From contig QANU01070960.1 of NCBI GenBank assembly GCA_003254905.1, positions 1 to 64,000 of the forward strand: a stretch of DNA of 64,000 nt, written 5' to 3'. How positions within the stretch are numbered: position 1 is the first letter of the stretch; each line of letters opens with the position of its first letter. The translations under genes were made by a program, and so were the position numbers. Source of the DNA: Nissolia schottii (lineage: Eukaryota; Streptophyta; Magnoliopsida; Fabales; Fabaceae). Shown in pieces: positions 1-10,440 of this stretch. The notes below the pieces were generated by a model. It ran no database searches and was not told where the DNA came from. It worked only from the letters and a program-made list of their open reading frames with translations.

Positions 1-300
1 TTCCCCTCTCTTCCTTTGATCCTTACAACCCCTTCTGATGGTGAGAAGAGCGGCAGACCTCAAGCCGTAATGTTTTCTGAATTCTTTGGAATCCTTAAAA
101 ACACTCGTGTCTCTTTTCTTTGAGTAAAGCCATATTAATTATAAGGGATAGGGGAGGGTCGGTTTTACTAAAATACCCCCCACTAACTCTATCATATCTT
201 ACAGAATCAATTGCCATCATCTTGATTCCCTTTAATTAGAGTTAGTATCACTATAAGATACATGTACCAAATCTTTATGAGATTATGAAATAATCTTACA
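1..300 (-). mobile_element. LTR of a Ty1/copia-type element, cut by the window edge
   Basis: Read on the minus strand from 300 leftward, this begins TGTAAGATTATTT and runs co-linearly with the LTR that starts at 25483 on the plus strand. Shared blocks include TACTAACTCTAAT, AAGATGATG.CAATT and AGTTAGTG, then GTAAAACCGAC.CTCC. The sequence just outside the TG end (301 onward) is not a polypurine tract, so 300 is an outer border: either a solo LTR or the 5' LTR of a minus-strand element lying off-window. The other end and any target duplication are outside the window. Confidence 0.75.
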
Positions 301-1999
301 AGTGATTACACAATGTGAGAGTAAGACATGAGAGAGGGAGATTATTTAATAAAAATATCATGCTTCCTTCTCGCATTTCATTACATCCAATTCAAACTAG
401 TACGCACGCTCCACGATTCTGAAGCTGAAGTATCTTAGTATACCAGACTCACCTAATTAGTTAGTTATTGACAAGCTGTAACAGTTAGGTAGCTTTCAGG
501 TAGTTAGTGTAATTACTTAACTTACTGAACGCCTCTATTTAGTATCAGAAATGCTTCGTGTACACCACAGAAGCATACACTCATTCATATATCATTCATT
601 TATATGCAATTAATGGTCATTATACATATAGCGTACAGTTTCTAAAATTATACACAACGCGCCTCAATCCCGACCTCGTTCGATATCATTTTCACTCATC
701 GTCTTCATCCTCTCATCTTTATTCTATTACGTTTATCGTTGTCATCCTCGCCATTCTCTCATCCTCCTCATCTTCATCCTCTTATTATGTGAAAGTTGAT
801 TAAAATGGAATTAAAATGATAGAAGGTTAGTTTTCTTTTAAAATGGATGAGATCTATCTTTAACATTGGTGGTTATAGTGTATGTTGCAGAATATGATAT
901 CTGATTAGAGTGCACAAAGTAATATTGCAGAATATGATATCAGATTTTAGTGCACAAACATTATATGATGATATGCACCAACATTATATGACCTTATGCA
1001 CAAACATTAAGCACTTGTTTACAACACTGTGATTTTACTCACATAAATAAGTTCACAATATTTATACATTTTTAATGGACAAACTTTATAAATGTTAGTT
1101 CACATGCACAAGACTTCACAAACATGCACAAAACTTTACAGATTTACATAAAACTTAACCTAAAATTAAGTATTTTGCAGAATCTAATATATGTGATTTG
1201 AGTGCACAATCCTTTTTATGGGTACGAGAGTGAAGAGAGCGAGAGATGATAGTGACGAGAGTGAAGAAAGAACGAAGGATGAAAGTGATGAGAGATGAGA
1301 GCGACGAGAGTGAAGAGACAAAATGGAAGAAAGTGAAAGCGGGAAGGTTTTGAGATATGCGTGTTTTTGACGCGCGAGTGGTTGAGAGTGGGAGTGAGAG
1401 TGGAGTGAGTGGTTATTTGAGGGAATCCACTGTATTCTTATACGAGTGTGTGTATAGTGTATGAATTTAGGATACACGTGTAGCAAAAATGGGTTATAAC
1501 CTTGCCTTAATGCTTTTCCTCTAGTATATATATAGGTAATTTGTGAGTTTCAATAGTGTTATTTATATTTATTTTGGTGTAGGACATTTATGTGAATGCA
1601 TACTAATAAGTGTCAACAGAAGTTCTAATAATTAGAAATAATATTATTCCTAAATTCACGTACATATTGTTCTCAAATGAATCAATTCATTTGTTGCTAG
1701 TCATTTCTCTTGGACATTGTTCTCAGATGAATCAATTTATTTTGGTACCAATCATTCCACCGAGACCTGATCGATGGTATATATCATTCAACATATATAT
1801 AATTAATAGTGACGTCGAATTTTCGCCTGATAGTTATGCGGAGGCTTTATCAATCAAGTGAAATCCAGAACACAAGATATCAAAATAGAACATGCTCAAT
1901 TATTATTATTATTAGAATTACGGACGCTGGCTGCTTAATATTACATAACACCGTGCAAGCATGAAGCAGAGCCAGAGGGTGATACAAGATTAAGACTCA
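301..1999. other. Intergenic DNA with short repeats, no gene seen
   Basis: No recognisable gene. About 690-790 is a pyrimidine-rich TCATCN tract that makes a spurious serine-rich frame. About 885-960 holds two near-identical ~41-bp units (TTGCAGAATATGATATC...AGTGCACAAA). From 940 to 1160 the phrase GCACAAACATT and variants recur many times. A purine-rich GAGAGTGA tract covers about 1220-1410. The open frames here are low-complexity and match no protein I know. Confidence 0.6.
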
Positions 2000-2002
2000 G
2001 AT

Positions 2003-2008
2003 TTTATT
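2003..2008 (-). terminator. Putative polyadenylation signal of the chitinase gene
   Basis: AATAAA on the minus strand about 40 nt after the chitinase stop codon at 2048, a usual position for a plant poly(A) signal. The motif is directly visible; its use is inferred. Confidence 0.5.
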
Positions 2009-2047
2009 CCACACGCACGATATATAGCTAGCAAGCAAGCAAGCAGC

Positions 2048-3025
2048 TCATTTGGGTAAGACGCGGCGCCAAGATTGCTCAATCACGTTGAGGGAGGATT
2101 TCTTAACATAAGGCAGTATCTGGCCGCTGTAGTTAGCCGGGGGCAAATCGCGGTACCTGTCCCACAGCATAACCCCACCGTAGTTGGGGGACTTCTTGAC
2201 GTGGGGGAGCACGTCCTTGATGAGTTCCTCGGGGGATATGTAACCGCTGCCGGCAGCGCTGGTGGCGGCGGGCAGGCCGAGGAAGAGGGAGTTGCTGGGG
2301 GGAAGCAGAGCGACCCAGGCGTCCCACGAGTCGAGCAGCGCCTGGAGGCCATAGGCGTAGGAGCAGGCCGGGTTGTTGTAGAACTGTACAAACACAAAGT
2401 CGAAAAGGCCGGTGTCGATGGCTTTCTGGAGGTAGTAAATTTGGTTCCACTTGGGAGGAGAGGGACACTGGGGCGCCGCCGACAGGTAGAACTTCCTGCC
2501 TGGTGGCTGCCTGTAAGCGTCCAGCTCCCTAGCGAGGTCATCATAGTAATCTTCGCCATGCTCAATGTCAAAATCGATGCCGTCTAACTGGACGCTTCCC
2601 AGTGGGCCATACTCGCCGGAAAGGAAGTAAGTGTAGAGGTAGTTGGCCACCTCTTCTGCGTCTTTCGGTGAGCTTAGGCCGTAGTTCCACGAGTCTCCTC
2701 CCAAGGAGAGGAGAACTTTGATGCCTAAGGCTTGGCAGTGTTTAATCTCCGGCTCCAGCTCAGTGCAATGCTTCACTGCGCCGTTGTCGCAGTGGCCGGC
2801 GAAGTTCCAGGCTGGGGTCCTTCCTTGGCCGAACACGTGGAGGAAAGCGAGGAGGACGATCTCATAGTGTCCGGAGTCGCAGGCATCTTTCAAATCGCCC
2901 TCGTACCCGTTCTGGCCCCAGTAGATGGCTACTCCGCCGGTGGTGGCGGCTTGCGAGGAGCTGATGATTGTGGAGAGGGACAAGAGAAGAAGGGAGATCA
3001 GTGCTTGACTCTTGTTGGAAGCCAT
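2048..3025 (-). CDS. Class III acidic chitinase (GH18, hevamine-type), intact
   Basis: Predicted secreted endochitinase of 325 aa that would cleave chitin, probably in the apoplast or vacuole as a defence protein (family knowledge). It is intronless, as is common in the class. A hydrophobic signal peptide covers about residues 1-26 (MASNKSQ...SSSQA). The mature chain opens GGVAIYWGQNG. The catalytic GH18 motif LDGIDFDIE keeps the acidic residues, including the proton-donor Glu. VQFYNN supplies the usual active-site Tyr. Six cysteines match the hevamine disulphide set (DACD, GHCD, KHCT, KHCQ, PQCP, PACS). The C-terminus carries a short extension ending SWRRVLPK beyond the usual end of the domain. 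An in-frame ATG exists at 3106, but a TATA box lies between it and 3025, so 3025 is the likely start. All key residues are present, unlike legume relatives such as concanavalin B that lost the catalytic Glu. A frameshifted paralogue lies at 18467-19470 on the same strand. Confidence 0.95.
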   Translation of the reverse strand: MASNKSQALISLLLLSLSTIISSSQAATTGGVAIYWGQNGYEGDLKDACDSGHYEIVLLAFLHVFGQGRTPAWNFAGHCDNGAVKHCTELEPEIKHCQALGIKVLLSLGGDSWNYGLSSPKDAEEVANYLYTYFLSGEYGPLGSVQLDGIDFDIEHGEDYYDDLARELDAYRQPPGRKFYLSAAPQCPSPPKWNQIYYLQKAIDTGLFDFVFVQFYNNPACSYAYGLQALLDSWDAWVALLPPSNSLFLGLPAATSAAGSGYISPEELIKDVLPHVKKSPNYGGVMLWDRYRDLPPANYSGQILPYVKKSSLNVIEQSWRRVLPK

Positions 3026-3069
3026 GCTTGATTGTGTTTGGATTGCTTTGGTTGTGAGTGTAACTAGTC

Positions 3070-3077
3070 TATTTATA
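3070..3077 (-). promoter_or_regulatory. TATA box of the chitinase gene
   Basis: TATAAATA on the minus strand about 45 nt upstream of the start codon at 3025. The flanking phrase (GGCACC then TATAAATAG) recurs upstream of the paralogue at 19470, showing that the promoter was duplicated with the gene. Confidence 0.7.
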
Positions 3078-3106
3078 ATGGTGCCGAGGTGCATCCTTAG
3101 GCGCAC

Positions 3107-6100
3107 ATCTACATCAACATTTTTTTTTTAAAAATTTCTTTGAGAGTAATATGTTTGTTTGGACACAGTAAGTCCTGACACAAGGAACTTATCAAAAAAT
3201 AAATAAATGTATTATATACACAATGATACCAAAGTTTTCAATAAAAAATTTCACAAAAACAAAAACAAACACGAAGAAGAAAACTTTTGTACTCACGTGC
3301 ACAAACTTTTTTATATAAATGTACAAACTTTTTAACAATTAAAAAAATTTTAAAATTGCACGAATGAATACGGGAATAAAAACTCTCAGATCTATAATGT
3401 ATTGCAAAGAAAAAAAATGAAAAAAAATTATATTAAAATTGGGTCTGTGATAAATGAACAAAAATGAACTAAAAAAATTGAACAAATGAAGAAAAAAACG
3501 TTTCTGATAAAATAAAAAAAATAAAGAAGAATAAAAGTGAAGGAAGAGTGAGAAAAAAAAGAATGAGAGAAGAAGAAGAAGGGCAGCGTGAGAGAGGGAG
3601 GGAGAGTGGGATAGAAGAGAGAAAAAATGTGTATTTAATATGATAATAGAAAAGTAAAGTACACAGTTTTTTTTATAAAAAAAATCTTGATGCAAGAATG
3701 TTAGGAATTTTTGGATTAATACAAATTTAAGAATTTTCATTGAAGTATATTATAAAAAATGTGGGTCCTATAAGTATTATTGAATATATATATATAATTT
3801 TTTTTTTTGTGAGTCTTAGTAACTTCATGTATGTGTGTACACCTAAATGAACATTTTTCCGTTTGAGTTTATGAGTGAATTCTTCAAAAATGTTGTGTTA
3901 AGAAATGGTATTTGTACATGAAAAAGTTGACATATATGGGTAATATATTAAGGAGTGGGTCTTTTATACTAAAAATAAGTTATTTGTATTTATATGGTGT
4001 AAGATACCATATTAACTCACTCATCCTCTACTAATATATGAGATTTTAAAAAATATGCGTTCCGTTAAAAATTATAAATAATAAATAAGTCAATACGATC
4101 CATCCTAAAATAAGTTCAAATAACATATATTTATATTCTTTGGAGAAAATTCAGCATGCTTTGCAATGCAAGCATGTAACCTAGTGGGCCTGTGAGTCTT
4201 CTGACTTCGTGACAAATAAATACGGCCCTCAGCGGTCCCATATTTTTTCATGCATGTATTTTTTATTTTTATTTTTGGAAGGGAGGGTTACTATGCTCGA
4301 TGATTTCCTTATTCATGTATGTATGTTTTCAAGCTTGCAAAGGATATGCTTGTCAAAATAAAATTGATAGAAAACCTTTAAATTATGACCTAAGAACATT
4401 TATATTAAATCAATAAGAATGATAGATACCAAACGTACGAAAGCGTACCTAAATCTATAAGAACGATTGATATTTTAAATATTAGGTTCTTGGTCTTCCT
4501 CAACCAAAACCTCTGAATCTTTATTAGGGCTTGAGTGTAGCTTTTTTGATGGGAAAGGAGACTGCAGAGTGATTTTTGATGTGTTGGGGAACAAAACCCT
4601 CTTTAATTATTTATAATTGGTAGTGGTTCGCATAAAACCCAAAAAACCCAACAAAAATAAACGGAATGAGTATTATTACCCATTTCGGGTCCAATCTGAA
4701 CTTATATTTCAAAGTGATTTACAATCTGAACTTTATTTAAAAAAATGCACTAACATTATAAGTATTAATGAACAAACTTTATACATATGAATGCACAAAC
4801 ATTACAAACTTATAATTCAAGGTATTATACAATTTGAACTTTATCTAATAAAAATGCACAAACATTATAGGTATTAAATACAATTTACCCTTTTCTGTAC
4901 AATATAACAATTACAAATTATTCATGATTTATGAAAATATTGCAAAAGAATACTCCTTCTGAAGTAACATAAATATTAGGTGATGTTTAATCATTAAAGT
5001 GACTACTATATTTATGGAAAATTGAGGTGAGATGCTATTTCCTCAAACCTTATGGGGGATGGGGTGGATACTAATTGTCCTAACATGTAAATTAAAATTA
5101 AATTTCTTTACAAGGGCAAAAATTGAAGAGTGCACAACTTATTCTCCTCTTCTTTGATGATGCGAATCTACTGGGACTCAACCCTCTCGCCACATTGAGA
5201 TCTTCAGTGTGGAGAGCTGATGCAACATTGTCTATCGCCTCCACATCTATATTATTTTGGGACTCACCTTCACTAACCACCATAACTCCGTCAACCTATT
5301 CTTAGCGCATCGACATCACAAACCTAGTTAATATTCAATTCAAATTGCTTAAATATAAAATTTAGATAATTTTTATAAGTCTAAGACATCACCTCTTTAA
5401 ATTAGTTTTTGAGTTTGAGTTAAACTGCTCAATTATCTAATATGGTATTAAAATTTATAGTAAAATCACTTCAATTGCCTCTTTCATGAAATATAGCATA
5501 GTTATAAAAATGAAAATCATATTTATACACAAAAGAGTGAAAAGACACCAAATATCATGAGATGTGAAAGAAAGAGAATAAAAAAGAAGAAAAAAGTAAA
5601 TAGTATATCTCGTATATTTTATGAATGAGATATTATCATATTTAAAATGACATAATATATAAATAATACATCTCTATCAAAATTGGATTCGACAGACCAA
5701 TTCGTACAAAACTAGCGCACAGGCCACCTACACATGAGAAACCAGCGAAGTTATCAAAAGCTAATTTAGGGAGAATCGAACAGAGGTGCATTTGCTGGGG
5801 GCAGGCCTTGCTTAGCATGCAATAAGAAATTGAATCGGCTTATAAATACATGATAAGATTATGTGCACATTCTCATAATTAATTTTTAAATTTTTTTTAA
5901 CTTTTTATCATTTTAAAATAATTTAATTATAATAAAGATGTATAAATAATTTTATCGTGTGCAATTTTTACATTAAAGGATCCACACTCGTACAATAATA
6001 TAATGTTGTTTTCCAGCACGTTTTTAGTGCGAGTAGATTTCTAGCCACTAATTCAACCAAAGAAAGCGAAATTGCATTATCTGTTAGCACGTGTTGTACG

Positions 6101-7889
6101 AATCAAGAACCACAATGTAAACTTTTCTGTACTCTTTCGGAAATGGTTATCCGATATTAATTTATTGTCGGTTGTCATATATAATATTTTATTATTAATT
6201 AATAAGATAATTTTTATGCATAATATAAATAATTAAAAAAATTAATGGATACCTAATAATACATAAAAAATCAACTCAACTCAAGAGAATCTATTCTCTA
6301 CTCTTTCATATACTAATGATTTTTTTAGGAAAATATTAAATCCTCATAAAGCTAATTAATGATGTGGCCACAAATCCTCTAAGGCTTTGGTAGTAAATGA
6401 TTAATTTTGTCTCTGGGTAATGATACCTCCTTATAGATGTCATCTTAACTAAAAGATGATATAAAAAAAATAGGTGCAGCCAATATTTTTAAAATTATTG
6501 GAAATATTAATTCTATTTCATGTAGCATTTATTAGAATGTTTAGAAGGATTTGTTGAAAGAATAAATTATTTTTCTCTTTTGTCCCTAAATGCAAAGCAT
6601 GTGTTGAGGAGAGAAATTATTTCTCCTCCTAAAATATATTCCTAAACCTTTTTTAAATAACTAAATGAAGTCAAGATGGATTATTTTATATTATAATTTA
6701 ATTTATATCTAACTTTCAATTTATTTATTAATCAGGAGTAATTAAATAGACGTTTAGAAGAATTTTTAGGAATACATATCCTTATTCGGTAGCATAGAGC
6801 TTCTGTTGTCAGCCACTTATTACATCACACAGTAAACAACTCTCCACTAGTGTATGGGGCCCTCTTCTCAGCAATAATTATCAACATTTTGGAAGTTTTC
6901 GATAAGGTTCATTTGAAAAGGACGTAGCATTTCGACTGGTCCAGACTCCAGACAAATGTTTGGGAATCTAGTGAAACTAAGTGCGGAGAGATTATGCAAT
7001 GTTTAACATTTTATAATGGTGATTTCTTAGTTATTCTATGAGATAAGTATTTTATGATATTTAATTTATTTATTTTTAATATTTTTATAATTAAATTCAT
7101 CATTTTTGTTATTAATCATGTTTTATATGATTATAATAAATTTTTCATTAATCAAATTATTGAAAGAGTTAATTTATAAAATGTTTAGAGATTTGTGGAT
7201 CATTTGAGCTTATAATGCACCTCCTTATAAATATTGTATTAAAAATATTAATTTATTATATTAAATCATGTAATTTATTAATATATCATATTAGATCATA
7301 AAATAATAACAAAAATTAATGAATTTAATTGTAAAAAATTATTAAAAATTAATAAATTAGATGTTATTGAGTATTTACTCCCACAGGTAACTCCCCATTT
7401 ATAATTCAGCACACTAATAAAAAGAAAAGTTTCATTTGAGATATAATTACATATTAATTTATGAGTCTCATCAAATTTCTTTATAAATATATTTTTGTTG
7501 ATATGAAATTTCTTTATGAATATATTTAGAATTGAATTACTATTTATTAATAGAATAAATTTTTTTTATGGTCATTCAATTAAATTATTATATATATATA
7601 TATATATTACTATTTAAATAATAATAAAAAATTAATTATTTTTATTTATATGATAAAATTTAATTTTAAATGACAATATAATTTTTTTCTAATAATTAAA
7701 CTCATATTTCGGAGGAGTGCTGCACTACCCCCCAGAGTCTTCCCGTTTGGTGAATGTCCCAGAAACGTGATTGGTTCTTACTGGACAAAAACAATATAAT
7801 TTCACTGAGGAAAGAGAAGATAAAATTAATGCTCCATATGTTTTTATTATTAATCCAACAATAATCCGACCTGAGCAGGTTCCCAATTT
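3107..7889. other. AT-rich intergenic DNA, no gene recognised
   Basis: Very AT-rich with long A/T runs. About 3240-3335 and 4740-4875 repeat the GCACAAAC(A/T)TT phrase seen at 940-1160 on the other side of the chitinase gene. About 3530-3625 is a GA-rich tract similar to that at 1220-1410. A short open frame at 5098-5283 (minus, 61 aa, charged, with KKRR) has more coding-like composition than its surroundings, but I do not recognise it. Around 7580-7610 is a short TA microsatellite. No RNA gene was seen. Confidence 0.5.
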
Positions 7890-8163
7890 CTCATTTTACC
7901 TTCAGTGAGACTCGAACTCAAGACCTCTGTCATTCACGACAATACTTTATCCATTAGACTAGCATTATTTTTTGTAATATTTTATGCAATCATATTTATT
8001 AATATAATTTTATTATTTAATTTTTTATTTTAAAGAAACCTTAATCTAAATAATCCCTAGGACTCTCCCACATTCACACTCTGATCTCGTCTGAATAATG
8101 TGAGAGGGCTTTGCTGGCATTTTCCTTTTTGTTTTTTGTTGGTAAAATGTCATATATCAGTAT
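7890..8163 (-). repeat. Left arm of a ~270-bp inverted repeat with a tRNA-like (SINE-type) segment
   Basis: This arm is the imperfect reverse complement of 8645-8914, roughly 80% by eye. On the minus strand it contains a pol III-like A box (TAGTCTAATGG, 7951-7961) and B box (GAGTTCGAGTCTC, 7907-7919), the layout of a tRNA-derived SINE head. The rest of the arm is AT-rich and shares blocks with its partner such as GACTCTCCCACA and TCTGAATAATGTGA. Confidence 0.7.
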
Positions 8164-8644
8164 AGACCTGCCTATGTATATAAATATTAAAATAAAATAA
8201 AATATGCCATTTTTAATTTTTCAAAAATAATTATAACAAAATATTATTTTTGTTAATAACTTAATTTCTTAATATAATAATATTCTAAAGTAAAAAAAAT
8301 ATATATATAAAGGTATTTCTTGAGAGAAGGGAGAGAGTTTAACTGAATATATAACTTTTATTATATAACAAGCAAGAGTGTATAAATTCAATATGAATCA
8401 AGAAGACATTTTCAATAAAGAATTGAAACTTTAAAGTTGCAAGCTGCTGGAGTGTGCCCATGAAGAAACAAATCAAAAGATAAGTCTGAGCAACGTGAAT
8501 ATCCTTTATGTGAGAGAAAAATCAAATTTTCATCAATTGATTTTATCATTAAGAAATCAAAGTCCATATCCCAAAAAAATTTGCTCAACTTTGTTATGTA
8601 TATCACAAATTCTCTTGCGTAGTATGTGATAGTAAGATCATAAA
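8164..8644. other. Spacer between inverted-repeat arms
   Basis: About 480 bp of AT-rich DNA. One minus-strand frame (8412-8606, 64 aa) is open but matches nothing I know. This spacer would form the loop of any transcript spanning both arms. Confidence 0.4.
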
Positions 8645-8914
8645 TAGAATATATGGCATTTGACCAACAAAAAATAAATAGGAAAATGCCAACAATACTC
8701 TATCACATTATTCAGATAAGATGAGAGTATAAGTGTGGGAGAGTCTTAGGGACTCTTTAGATTATGGTTTGTTTAAAAAAATTAAATAATAAAATTATAT
8801 ATTAATAAATATGAGTGCATAGAATGTTGTAAAAAGTAATACTAGTCTAGTGGATACGGCATTGCTATGAATGGTAGAAGTCTTGGGTTCGAGTCTCACT
8901 GAAAGTAAAATGAG
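8645..8914 (+). repeat. Right arm of the inverted repeat, tRNA-like segment on plus strand
   Basis: Reverse complement of 7890-8163 with scattered mismatches and small indels. A box TAGTCTAGTGG at 8843-8853 and B box GGTTCGAGTCTC at 8886-8897, about 32 nt apart. This resembles a tRNA-derived SINE or a larger element that absorbed one. It is not a functional tRNA: no acceptor-stem pairing is evident. Confidence 0.7.
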
Positions 8915-8954
8915 TATATATTTTTTAGTAAACATATGAGTATTTATGAGTAAA

Positions 8955-9041
8955 CAGGCCGGCCAGGCCTAACAGGCTTTGAAAATGACCTGGGCCTGGC
9001 CTGTTTACTGAAACAGGCGGCCTGACCTATTCCCACCCCTA
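8955..9041 (-). mobile_element. Terminal fragment of a hAT-like element
   Basis: On the minus strand this starts ATAGGGGTGGGAATAGG and continues with alternating GGCC/AGGC phrases (CAGGCCAGGCC). GGGGTGGGAATAGG... is a terminal sequence I associate with dispersed hAT-type elements of legumes (knowledge-based, unverified). No matching opposite end is seen, so only a fragment is called. Confidence 0.4.
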
Positions 9042-9413
9042 TCTCTCATCACTCATCCTCGCTACCCCCACGCCCTTCTGCCTCTCTTCTTTGTTTCTGT
9101 TGTCGCTTTCACTGCGGTCGCCGCCGTAGAACCTTCGTTGCTGGTGGACTGCCTCTTCTTTGGACACCGATGACCCCTCTCATCTTGGGAGTTGTTCATG
9201 GTGAAAAGAAAGATCCCACAAGATGCTCTCTTTCTCCCTTTTCTCTCATTCTTTGTTTTTTTTTTCACTCTTTTCCTTTCTCTATTTTTTGGTTTCAAGT
9301 GTGAGTGTTGTTTGATTTGGGTTGTGTGTGTGTTAGCTGAGTGTTGAAGGGGTGTGTGTTGGTTGGATCTGTTTGATTTATTTATTCATTTATTTATTTG
9401 CAAGTGTGGGTTT

Positions 9414-9670
9414 TAGAGCTGGCAAACGGGCAGCCCGGCCAGGTTAACCCCGCTAATCGAGTTTTTACTGTTTGCGGGCTGATTTTTATATGTTTGGTCG
9501 TCTGTGGGTTGATTGGTTAGTCCGCGGGTTACTAAATGGGTCAATTTGGCCTACAGGCTAAACGGGTCAGGCCTAAACAGACCGGCGCGCTGAATTTTAT
9601 ACGTTTGGTCGGTCCATTTAATCGGATAAACAAGTAGAGCTCGTGGGCCGAACTCATTTTGATAGCCCTA
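9414..9670. mobile_element. 257-bp hAT-type MITE with 8-bp target duplication
   Basis: The left end is TAGAGCTGGCAAACGGG; the right end reverse-complemented is TAGGGCTATCAAAATGAG, a short imperfect terminal inverted repeat. Flanks are GTGGGTTT (9406-9413) and GTGGGGTT (9671-9678), matching at 7 of 8 positions, as expected for an old hAT 8-bp target duplication. The GGCAAACGGGC...GCCCGGCC opening is typical of this class. It lies within the mitoferrin-like fragment region and ends that fragment's open frame. Confidence 0.7.
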
Positions 9671-9848
9671 GTGGGGTTGGTGGTTTGGGTTTGGAGCTGA
9701 GGGCTTGCATGTGGGTCTTGACGGTGTCGACGGGGAACATTGCCATGTGCTCGATGGAGTGTCCGATTGAGCACGAACTGCCAGAAGCCAAGGCCGCGTT
9801 TTGGACCTTCGCTGCTGTTGGTGGTGGTGTTGTTGCTTCTGTAGCCAT
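9671..9848 (-). pseudogene. 5' fragment of a mitoferrin-like mitochondrial carrier gene
   Basis: From an ATG at 9848 the frame reads MATEATTPPPTAA, then after some divergent sequence SIEHMAMFPVDTVKTHMQAL. That last block is the start of the first carrier repeat of plant mitoferrin-like (iron) carriers of the mitochondrial carrier family, including the PxD..K signature (FPVDTVK). The intervening segment before the first membrane helix is shortened relative to known homologues. After about 60 residues the frame runs into the MITE at 9414-9670 and stops. No further carrier repeats are present, so it cannot make a transporter. A T/A-rich untranslated-like leader lies upstream (9849-9900). Probably a captured or duplicated gene start. 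Confidence 0.75.
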
Positions 9849-10440
9849 GGGTGATTTTTTTTTTATGTTTTTTTTAATTTTTTTGGGTGTGTGAATTTGA
9901 AAGAGAGTTTGGAAAATTGGAACTTCGAGGTGAAATTGGGGAGAAAGAAGAAGTTGGGGTCGTGGGGAAGATCATGTGAGGAATGAGGAGGAAGAATTGC
10001 AAAGGTGGAAGAAGTTGGGGGCTGTCGGGTTGTTAGGGTGGGAGGTTTGACGAGTGAGTGAAGAGGAAGAAGATGGGGGACGAAGAGGAAGAAGATGGTG
10101 GGTGGGATTTCAGGTTTTTTGCCCTTTTTATAAAACTTTTGGCTTTGGGTTTGGGTCGGGTTTTGGGTTTTTTTTTTTAATTGAAAATATGTGATGTGTT
10201 GCGAAGTTAACTGTCACGTTAGCGTCGTTTAATGGCATAACAAAGGACTAAAAATAAACGAATTTATTTTTAAGTTTTTTACAAGAAACTAAATCTAAAC
10301 GAAATTTTTTTTAGAGACTAAACACAAACCTTTTAATATTAGAAGAATTAAAAATTTATTTAATCCTAAAATTTATGTAAAAAGTTACCACAACAAATAA
10401 AACATAATATAATGTAATTTTACTTAAGAAAATTAAAAAT

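Larger units (their letters stand above)
9042..10345 (-). mobile_element. Candidate Mutator-like (Pack-MULE) segment carrying a gene fragment
   Basis: The right end (about 10080-10345), read on the minus strand, resembles 19905-20240 read on the plus strand: both start GGTTAAATAAG/GGATTAAATAA, have TTTGTGTTTAGTCTCT, a GACGCT.ACGTGA block, CCCAAACCC phrases, then CCCACCCA...TCTTCCTCTTC. Such long shared ends suggest Mutator-type terminal repeats. Inside lie GC-richer, gene-like sequence and the mitoferrin-like fragment. The left end is not resolved: 9042-9090 (CTCATCACTCATCCTCGC...) resembles only the inner part of the same terminal sequence. The assignment is inferred. Confidence 0.4.

Noticed and set aside
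558..803. Serine-rich 81-aa frame
   Set aside because: It comes from a TCATCN simple-sequence tract with no protein-like pattern.
1364..1370. WSMGQ in place of LSGGQ in NBD2 of both ABCC proteins (residue numbers of copy A)
   Set aside because: WS.GQ is the usual form of the second signature in plant ABCC proteins, so it is not a defect.
2075..2587. 170-aa plus-strand frame and other long frames within the chitinase gene
   Set aside because: They are shadows of the GC-rich chitinase coding strand and match no family.
3339..3740. 133-aa Phe/Leu/Ser-rich minus-strand frame
   Set aside because: It is produced by long A and GA runs; no start context, splice sites or family resemblance.
8843..8897. 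Possible tRNA gene (A and B boxes)
   Set aside because: No paired acceptor or anticodon stem; better explained as a SINE-type tRNA-derived segment.
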